NCBI GenBank assembly: GCA_034670405.1
Contig: JAXDDX010000033.1
Location: 3,312,501 to 3,376,500 of the forward strand
DNA: 64,000 bases
Direction: 5' to 3'
Source of the DNA: Hoplostethus atlanticus
Taxonomy: Eukaryota; Chordata; Actinopteri; Trachichthyiformes; Trachichthyidae
Below are positions 55,901-64,000 of the stretch, piece by piece (the first letter of the stretch is position 1; each line of letters opens with the position of its first letter). A model generated the notes under the pieces. The model saw only the letters and a list, made by a program, of their open reading frames with translations, was not told where the DNA came from and made no database searches. Made by a program: the position numbers and the translations under genes.

Positions 55901-55996
55901 GCTGAGGGAGGAGGTGAGGAGGGAGGAGGTGATGAGGGAGGAGGTGAGGAGGGAGGAGGTGAGGAGGGAGGAGGGAGGAGGTGAGGAGGCAGTAGG
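55901..55996. repeat. 15 bp GGA-rich minisatellite
   Basis: Units of GAGGAGGGAGGAGGT at 55916, 55931 (GATGAG variant), 55946 and 55961, with a lead unit at 55901 and a 7 bp expansion (GAGGGAG) in the last. Purine-only plus strand apart from T. It starts about 60 bp after the triplet array. Confidence 0.93.
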
Positions 55997-56877
55997 AGGA
56001 AATAGAGGTGTGTGTGTATTCTGATTGTTCTATTGCTAGTGTAAGTAAAAGAGGATCATCCTCTGTCTCCCAGTGTATTCCCCTTGGGGTCAAAGTCAAT
56101 AACCCATTACATGGATTAAAAGAGCCTCTCTGTCCCTCACCGCTCAGCACCGGACAACAAATAGCTTCGGATTTTTATTCATTGGTTTCTATCACAAAGA
56201 GATAGTTGGTAAAGAATGTGTCAGAAGCAATTTACTACCCAACGTATACTCCCACACAGAGCCAGACTCACGCTGCTCGGCTAAGCATCGCACTTCCTGA
56301 CTCACAAAGAGACCAAAAAAAATCCCATCTTGAAGGAAATCTTAAGCAGATGCATAAAAGGAACGAAAATCCCCCTGGATAAGCCGCTGTGGTGTGAAAA
56401 CCTCTCTCTGGTTATGAGCTGACAACACACTGCCTTTATTAAACACAGGGTTTCATCTGTGACAGATCTCACGAGGTGTTTTGGAGACGCACCGCAGGTT
56501 GTGCCGAACCCGAGCGGCGAATCCTCCTATTCAGAACATTTAAACCATCGCGGCAAGAAATGGGACGCGGGTCTTTGCCTCCGATCTCGCCCCCAGGAAT
56601 ACCAGGATCACGCTTTACAACGTATTTACCACCTGATACACTACTCAACGCACACTTGAGCTCTAACAGACTTACACTTCTCACTACTGTTACACCCACA
56701 GGTTGGGAAATCCTTTCGGAGCTCGTTCGGCGCTAAGCCCGGGTATAATCACATCACTCTGGAGTAATCCTGTGCCAGACTTTACATGTGCGCTATGAAG
56801 AGTGTGATTGTGGCGCTTTTTCAATGACCCCCACTTAAAGCCCCTACCGCTGCAATACAGGCTGAACGGCGGCCATG
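55997..56877. other. Unique non-coding sequence
   Basis: No repeats recognised. Frames 56459-56736 on both strands overlap without domains. Confidence 0.4.
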
Positions 56878-57004
56878 CTGTACCTCAGTGAGGGATATCT
56901 CCCAGTGGCCCAGACGTACCCCGAACATGCCCTGGTTCGACTCTGGGAAACCAGGACTAGTATAGGACTAGCATGAGACTGTAGCGGTCCCAGTGCTGCT
57001 CAGC
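56878..57004 (+). mobile_element. Probable tRNA-derived SINE head
   Basis: GCTGTACCTCAGTGAGGG (56878-56895) resembles an A box region and CTGGTTCGACTCTGGG (56931-56946) a B box, about 53 bp apart. The following 60 bp have no family I recognise. Confidence is limited because the A box is poor. Confidence 0.4.
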
Positions 57005-60000
57005 CTAAACCCTGCTGTTTCTTCAATATGTCCAGGTTGACCTCGCGATTCGATACCTTTTCAGTTCCAGACGTCTACCCCACACCAGAGTTGTTAAGGC
57101 AAGGCGGTGATTTATTTAGCCAATTAAACTCAGGGATAATCAGGGGGAGACAATGAGAGAGACTCTGTCCAGCATGCAGAGGTTAATGATAATCCTCTTT
57201 GAAATAAGTGCCATGTGACCACGGGGGAGTTAAGACTTGAGTACCTGATCCCACAGACATGTTGGGGTCTCTGGAGGCCGGCTGGGCAAAGTTTGAGCTG
57301 TGAACATTTATATACTTTAATTTCAGGTAGTGAAGAAGATCTGTGAAGTAAGAGTGACAGAAATTAGTCCCTGCAAAACAGACATGATTACATTAGGAGT
57401 TTAGTCTCTTATAAAATCACAGATATAACAAAATGATTTTTTTAAGGAATGATAGGTATTTTACAAAATGACAACCCTTTTACAAACTGGAGCATGAGTG
57501 TGTTACAGAGCCCGGAAGAATCTGTCCTGTAGGGAAAACGTGTTTTGTGGTTGCACAGTATTAACAAGACATGCTATTGCGTGTGCATGATATATAACAT
57601 GTGCACTGGAATTGAATGAAAAGTGTCCCAATAGATATAAAACATGCACATGATCATTTAATAATTTAATATATAGAGGCAGTGCAACCAGTACTGATGC
57701 TTTATAACATCCCTCTAATTCCCATGTTGACAGTAGCAGTAGAGTGCTAGACACTAGAGCCCATTAGATCTCAGTATGTCAGCAGTCAGTTTCTTAGTAA
57801 TAATAAAAAATGTATGGCAAGCGTTGACAAGAGGTAATGTCTTGAAAAAAAAAAGTTAACTATCTATCCATTATACCTCATCAAAATCTCCATTCAATTA
57901 AACATCTTTATCCAACAAAATACCAGCTGATTAAATAAAATAAATCAATGCAATCAAGTAAATTCGACCAATTATGGGACGTGAGTGAAATTAGTTTGAA
58001 ATGTCCTGAAGAAGCTAAATTGTGCACATTTTATTAACTTGTCATTGGTGTTAATCGATTTGTTCACATGAATTGTGAAATTGTGCTCACAAAATAATGA
58101 AAATGAGCCAAACAACAGAACGATACGTATCTTCAAGGTCTATATATGGTGTGCACGCAAGGCCATTTGTGCCCTTGAAGTAGTAAAATAGTGGCGTCAA
58201 AATATCAATGTTATTCTCTTGAAGCCGCTCACGGACTTTTATATATAGGAAGAATTAAATGAACTTCAGTTCGTGTTGTTTTCCCTGCAAAATGGATATA
58301 TTGTGTATTGGAAATGAATTCTTCACACTGTGTAATTTATTTTTTTCTAAAGGCCGTGATACACAGGCAGTTAGGGCAAATATTGCCTTCAAAACGTGCC
58401 CACGCCTCATCATCGCTGGACTGGATACAAAAGGGGATAGTTATACAGTCTAGTGCTCGCTTCAGCCAAAGGAAATGTTGGACCTTGCACCTCACCTTCC
58501 ATACAATTACATTAGATACAGCCACAGCAACACAAACACATGGACGTCAGAGGAGACAAGTGAGGAAGGATCTATGAAAGTCTATCAAAGATCATAAAAG
58601 TAAAGAATCGCTTGCAAAGAAATCTAAGGTGGAATGCAGGTCTGCACTGGAGAATAGTAGAAACTCCGACTTCCTGCAGTGAAAACCTTGGGAAAAGCCG
58701 TAATGTCTTTCATGCATTCCTCCTCAGATGCAGGATGTAACTAGGGCACTGCCGTCTGGCGCTGATGACCGGTTATGTGAAGCGCTGGAGTATACTGTAC
58801 TTTAAAACAACATACACTCCCAAGCTGCCGACATGTAGACAACCTCCTCCCGGGGAGTACAAATGGGGGGGGAGTCGTGGGGAGACGAACTGAGAGAGGA
58901 ATTGGAGCCCCGGGTGGAGAGATAAGCAAACCGGGCTGCGAGTCTGTCCATTTCTACCTGCTGGGAAAACTGGGGGGGGTTGGGGGGAGTCCTCTAAGTC
59001 TGCTGCATTTTTTCCTGCTCCCCCGTGCACGCCTCCCCATGCACCCGGCCTAGCAAATGTTCCCTAAACAGGCAGTCAATTGTAGCCCATGCCCTTCAGG
59101 TAAACAGCTTCCATCGACCGACTTGTAGTGCCCAAAACAAAGAGGGAAGCAGCCGGATGGGTTCGTCTCCGTTGAACGCCTCCCAGCGGCTCGTTCCAAT
59201 ATGGAAGCCAATCTCCCAGCAGCACTGTTCAATATCTAGATTCCCATTACTGCGTTACACAACATTCCCATATTAAACTTTTCGACTCCTATGATTTTGA
59301 CAAAGTGACAACGCGTTAGTGAGTGAATAACGAGGTTTTGTAAATTGTAACACTCTTATTAACTCTGAACACGTCTGAGAAATCATCCAAACATGATACA
59401 GTGATGACTTGTGCCAGTTACTGTCAGCGACTTATAATTATCTTTGTACTGCGTTATGTCAACATGTTCATGTTTAGTGGTTGTAGGAGACAATGATGAG
59501 AACATGTAAGTTGTAAACCCTCCAGTGGTACAGAGAATATTAGCTTTCATTAGTACAGAATACAATTATGTTATTTGGAAACTGTGTTTTACTGTGTATT
59601 TTACAAACAATACACAGTAGGGAAAATTATACTCAAAATCATTTTGCTTATTCTAAAATACATTTTATATAGAAATATGTCATCCTACCCATTTTCCGAT
59701 GCTATTTACAGAATCAGGTACTGTGTAAAACATTAAAACCTGCTCAATAACTTATACAATAGATCAGATTTGTAATTTATCATGAAGTGCAACAGAATTC
59801 AATTTAACTATCAAACACTGTATATTATCGGGGTTTTTCCAATGTTACTGGCTGGTTGTGGTGGGTGGCCTGTATCCACCGCAGACAAATGTGACAGGCA
59901 TTTGGTGCTTGGCAGGCGATGAATCAGCCCCTGATTGCTCACCAGTGAGAACCAGTGAAAGGTTGTGAAACAGGGTCCTGTTTTGAGAACTTAACGCCGA

Positions 60001-60841
60001 TAAAAGAACAAGATCAAAATATCAAGGTAACAATAAGTTTTGCACCTTCTGCATCTCCGGTCACATCGTGGCAGGTTTCCTCTCTCTGGCTCTGAGCATC
60101 ATGAGACACGGGTGCGTACTGGTATCTACATTCATCCTGGATAAAGATGCCAGCTGAACTTTAAAAAACACAAATCACTGTGTTGAAACTGTTAAAATGT
60201 CTATGTGCCGTGGCAAGCCTCCAAGTAAACCGAGCTGTCATCTGGCTTGTTTTCTTTGCCAAATAAGCTTATGTCTGAAGTCAGGCCCCTCCCTGCTACA
60301 GGCGTATTAATCTGCACTTTTATCTGCAGAGTTGTGCAAGGAGGCGGAAAGTCCCTTTTTGTTCTAGGTGCCCTTTTCAAAATAAAACACCCCTACAGTT
60401 TCTGAAGGGGCATCGCTAGCACTGATCGCCTGAGGAGCCATAAGCTAAAAGGAGCATATAACCATTCACACTGCAGTACGTCCACCATGTGCAGGCTCTT
60501 CAACCCTGCTGGCTCCGGTTGATGGAGCAGCGCAACTTGTGGATGAAAGAGGAAATTTCAAGTTGTTTACATAAACTGCGTTAGGGTTATCTTCTTAAAC
60601 TACCGTGACAGGGTATTATATTTCAAAATTGTTTAATTTGATATTACATTTCATTTCATTTAGTGAGAGGCAAGAAATGCAAGTATATTGTATTTTCTCT
60701 GTTATAATGCTACAGTACAAAACTCACCAGAATCGAGTTTTTAAAAGCAGATTTTTACAAATGTCTTCCCGCGGGGGGGCATCACCATCACCCAGCATTA
60801 CTGAGGAAATGCTCTTTTAAAGATTATGTTTATGGCATTTC
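57005..60841. other. Unique non-coding sequence, mostly AT-rich
   Basis: About 3.8 kb with no recognised repeat family. A runs at 57845-57854; G runs near 58866, 58972 and 60773. TAAT cores are frequent between 57400 and 58100. No exon is supported. Confidence 0.4.
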
Positions 60842-60970
60842 TGCTTTATTCGACGGTTCACGGTGAAGAGAGGCAAGAAAGATGGGAAAGAGAGCAGCGA
60901 GGGTCCCAGGCTGGATTCGGACCCGGGACACTGCAGTTACACAGCCGAGGCTCCCGGACTTCCCAGACTA
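60842..60970 (-). mobile_element. tRNA-derived SINE, reversed, truncated
   Basis: On the minus strand: GCAGTGTCCCGGGTCCGAATCC (B box CCGGGTCCGAATCC at 60913-60926), then CTCTTTCCCATCTTTC and a tail ACCGTCGAATAAAGC (about 60844-60858). This follows the order of a teleost SINE I recall, with '...CCCGGGTTCGAATCC...CTCTCTCC...CAATAAAGGC'. The 5' part near 60930-60970 is degenerate. Confidence 0.65.
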
Positions 60971-61647
60971 CTTGTGACTTCAGTACCTCATTTCAGCTCT
61001 TGAGTACAACCTCAATAGTAGAGTGGATTCTTTACCCATGGCATGGTATGTGCTAGGAAAACATGACCTGCAATTAAATCCAAGGAGGGAATAGGAAAGC
61101 GACAGTGTCAGTTTTCTGGAGTTGTGCTCCAGTTGTTGGTGATGAAAAACTACAGATACAACGATAAGGGACAGGAAACTGATGGGATGTCGAAACCGCT
61201 TAGCTTTGCAAGACATTAAGGAGATGAATGATTGTATGTGACTGTTGTCAACATGCGATATGTCATATCCTAAAGCGTAAAATTGTTATGAACAGAAGTG
61301 AAAGGGGAGTGGGCCGGGGGAGAGGATGAAGACTCAGCTATGTGTGTAGATTCTGTGGGTGAGAAAGACAAAACCTGGACGCACCCTTTCTGACAGCTTG
61401 CACTTTCATGGTTGAGTCTCCGTGACAGGTCGTGAAAGGAAAGAATGCTGAAAGAGATAGATATCAGGGCTGAAAGACGAGGAAAGACAACAACAATCAG
61501 CGCAGGGGAAAAGAATAAAGTAATAGCAGAAGGTTTGGTTTGGGGGACATTCTTCCAAAGACGAAACCAGATCCAATCAAACAAAACAAAGGCAGCAGAA
61601 AACCCCTGTAGGTACTGTAGAGTTGATGCCAGTTATTAGTTACTACA
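60971..61647. other. Unique non-coding sequence
   Basis: Overlapping frames at 61270-61639 on both strands; no domains. Confidence 0.4.
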
Positions 61648-61729
61648 CTTAATTATTAACCTTAAAAGTAACTAGTTACATTACAAAGTGACGCTTTATT
61701 GAGCTTAAGTTCTTTTCTGTTACCCAGCA
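61648..61729 (-). mobile_element. Fragment of GTAACTAGTTAC-type dispersed repeat (copy 2)
   Basis: Its reverse complement (CTGGGTAACAGAAAAGAAC...AATAAAGCGTCAC...TAACTAGTTACTTTTAAGG) aligns with 37259-37335 in the same order and spacing. Remnant only; no ends can be fixed. Confidence 0.6.
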
Positions 61730-63470
61730 TGCCAAGTGTCTTGTCAGTCACTGTTTTCAAATGTGATGCAAGACTATAACAGTAAACCAACCTGATTTAT
61801 ATGGAGCAGACTGAGTCTCCTCGGTCGGTGACGTGGTCGAGGAGGCAAGAAAAACACAGGAGAAACTGTATTTCAGGGGAAACGTCTCCGTACGTTTGAG
61901 TCACTGCGATGCGGATCGAGGCGACGTGCACACATATGTTTTGAAAACATGTCGACGCAGAGGCAGCGGGGGGGTTGGAGGGAGGCTTTGATCGGCGTGC
62001 CCGTGCAGGACTCCAGGATCCAAGCTTCTCGAAAACTATGTCATCTCGCCTTAAGTCATCAGATGCAGAAACGCTGTAAATCTAGAAACATCATCATCGT
62101 GCCCTAACAAGTACCCGGCCCGGCAAATCAACACATTTGAAAAAAAACACACCCGCGTTCTGCACCGCCGCGAAAACGTTTGATAACGAAAAACCTGTTT
62201 GTGAAACACTCGCAATGGAGAGACTAATGGGATTATCAGGAATATCATGTGGTGATGTGGCAGCTACACTGATGACTCGCCCAAGGGTGTGGAAAACAAT
62301 TATTGTGCAAAACCACCAAGGGGACGGAGCGTTTTCTCCCCCCCACCCCCTCCATCTTCATAACCTGTACTGGAGAGATGCTTAGGAGGCGATGTGTTTT
62401 AATAGCTGTCACGGGGTGCCACTCAACGTTTCAGACGCTTTGACAGGGAGTACATTACCCCACGAGAGCAGAGCGCAGGCCAGCGGCTACTGTAAAGTTG
62501 ATGAGCTGTTAAAGTGACTTATTATGATTTCGGATGCCTTATCTATTATGTCAAGGGAACGGGATTTCAATTTAACGCCAAATAGAACTTTACAATGGTT
62601 TGAAACCCATAAAGTGCGTTTCTTCACAGTCCCTTTGTTACGTGGCGGCTATTATTAAGCAAAGCTCCTGGAATGGAGGAATAAGCGCCTCCCTTGTTCT
62701 TCTCACCGCCGGGTCCTCTCATCCTCCTCGTGGCATCACCGGGAATAAAAAACGGCGCCTCTTCCTGACCCTTTTGTGTGCGTCAGAGTGGCAGGTTCGA
62801 TTTCACATGTTGAATCAGACATATGAGACGACGCGAGACACAATTGTCTTGAGATTCAATTATCTGATAGCATTGTATGAAGTATGGCTTTTCCCATTAT
62901 TGTAAATTCATGTATCATGGCCCCCCGTCTTGTCAATCCTCCGGACAAACCACGTTTTCTTGGGCCTTTTTGCAAAAGCATCTTTTTGGGGTCATGAACT
63001 GATTAGTATCTCAATCTCATCCTATCTCTGGCGCTTTTCCTTTTGTATTTATCCTCTTAGTCACAAATCATACTGTCACTTTTTTATTGCTTTCATGGCT
63101 TTAGAAATTCCACATTGTCTGCTTCCCCCCCAGGTACCTCATCGAGAGAGAAAAAAAGAAAAGAAAATGGTACTGTGTATGTGTAAATGACGCTATTTGG
63201 CTTTAGTCATACAGAGTAAGGTCAAATATGATCATGTGATGTCGACAAAAGTAAACTCTCTGACCCACACACTACAAAATAAAGGGTTCTGAAGCAGCCC
63301 TCTGTTCCACTGTACCGCTATGGTCATGTCTCTTATGTCTGCATGTGAAGAAATCTTTTTCAAACGTTGTTGAGGGTAAAACCTTCCAATAAAACACCTC
63401 TGAGCGGACCATCACAATTCATTACATATAGATGGTGTTCAGATGTTCATTTTTAGGTTCAGGTTGAGGT
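61730..63470. other. Unique non-coding sequence
   Basis: Mixed composition with no recognised repeat. Frame 62600-62905 has no domain. A G run lies at 61968-61974. Confidence 0.4.
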
Positions 63471-63471
63471 T

Positions 63472-63487
63472 TGACCTAGTTTGACCA
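63472..63487 (-). promoter_or_regulatory. DR4-like nuclear receptor motif
   Basis: The minus strand reads TGGTCA-AACT-AGGTCA, two direct half-sites spaced by 4, as bound by thyroid hormone or liver X receptor heterodimers. The left half-site is imperfect. Single motif hits of this size arise by chance. Confidence 0.2.
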
Positions 63488-64000
63488 GCTTTGATTGCGT
63501 CAGTGAGTCTTGCCTGTGTTGTGTTGTGGTTGTTTCCCTTTAGGGTTGGATGTGGTAACAACTGAAGGGTATGATTCACAAAAAAACAAAAACACGTTAA
63601 ATAAAACAAAGTCCTCAGAAATTCAAATAGTGCATATCTTATTTTGAAATTTGAGCTTTCAAACTGGGTTTATTCAAACCGTCTTCATGACACCATAACA
63701 ACCCATTACCAGCTCCTCTAAGAAATGCCTACTGACATGGTGGTGGATTTATGCTTGGAACATGAAATGTTATGGGCTTCACAGTATTTCACACTGGATA
63801 TGTTTGGTGACAGCGAGCTGTAATGGATTAAAAGGTGTGAATCCATATGGATTTGGTATAGCGAGGTAATAAAACATGCTGTTGTATTCAGGGGTAGTGG
63901 GACGACCCAGCTTCAAATAATCAGGAATGTGTGGCTTCAATCCCCGCGTCCTATCAAACATGTTAAAAAGCTTTTGCAGTTTTGCTTTGGAAGCTTGTGG
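63488..64000. other. Unique AT-rich non-coding sequence
   Basis: Nothing recognised to the end of the window. Confidence 0.4.

Noticed and set aside
1..64000. CRISPR arrays, operons, bacterial promoters or phage genes
   Set aside because: The tandem repeats have no unique spacers and the sequence is clearly vertebrate-type non-coding DNA.
1..64000. Known microRNA, snRNA or rRNA genes
   Set aside because: I looked for mature sequences of common vertebrate microRNAs and for 5S/U-snRNA landmarks and recognised none; a covariance-model search could still find weak cases.

Overview
The window reads as non-coding nuclear DNA of a ray-finned fish, most likely a teleost and possibly a percomorph. 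Three things point there: many long (CA)n microsatellites, tRNA-derived SINE fragments with the fish-type 'GTGTCCTTGAGCAAGACAC' body, and several short terminal-inverted-repeat transposons of kinds I recall as common in teleosts. The species call is inference from memory of repeat families and was not tested by a search.

I find no protein-coding gene I can defend. Open frames are short (mostly under 150 codons). The only two frames above 400 codons lie on opposite strands of a TAG/TAA triplet array. I see no convincing exon, tRNA, rRNA, snRNA or recognisable microRNA. The window is best read as a gene desert or a very long intron.

Layout. 0-3.2 kb: a SINE fragment, a truncated copy of a miniature transposon (family M1) and a 0.6 kb inverted-repeat element. 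3.2-9.6 kb: mostly unique sequence. 9.65-10.74 kb: two transposons side by side, M1 in reverse and then a 600 bp foldback element (M3). 10.7-18.2 kb: unique sequence with another M1 copy, a TCTG microsatellite and CpG-rich patches. 18.3-21.05 kb: a hairpin-bearing transposon, a 44 bp minisatellite, a hAT-type miniature element, and copy A of a repeat family ('family R') that carries a 22-unit, 15 bp minisatellite. 25 kb: copy B of family R, split by a near-perfect hAT palindrome with exact 8 bp target duplications. 27.2-27.6 kb: degenerate tandem repeats of 120-140 bp. 32.4-32.8 kb: copy C of family R, reversed. 36.7-50.7 kb: dense CA/GT and other microsatellites, a 214 bp Tc1/mariner-like element, and SINEs. 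51.8-57 kb: a partial M3 copy, SINEs, the 1.18 kb triplet array and a 15 bp GGA-rich minisatellite. 57-64 kb: mostly unique, AT-rich, with one SINE and a small transposon remnant.

The most informative point is that the repeats date one another. The three copies of family R show that the hAT element entered copy B after the family had spread. They also show that the 15 bp minisatellite grew inside copy A alone, and its A/G variants then reveal a second-order 90 bp (6-unit) repeat. I found no novel protein or RNA system. Some unique stretches rich in TAAT/ATTA cores could be conserved developmental enhancers, but only cross-species alignment can decide that.
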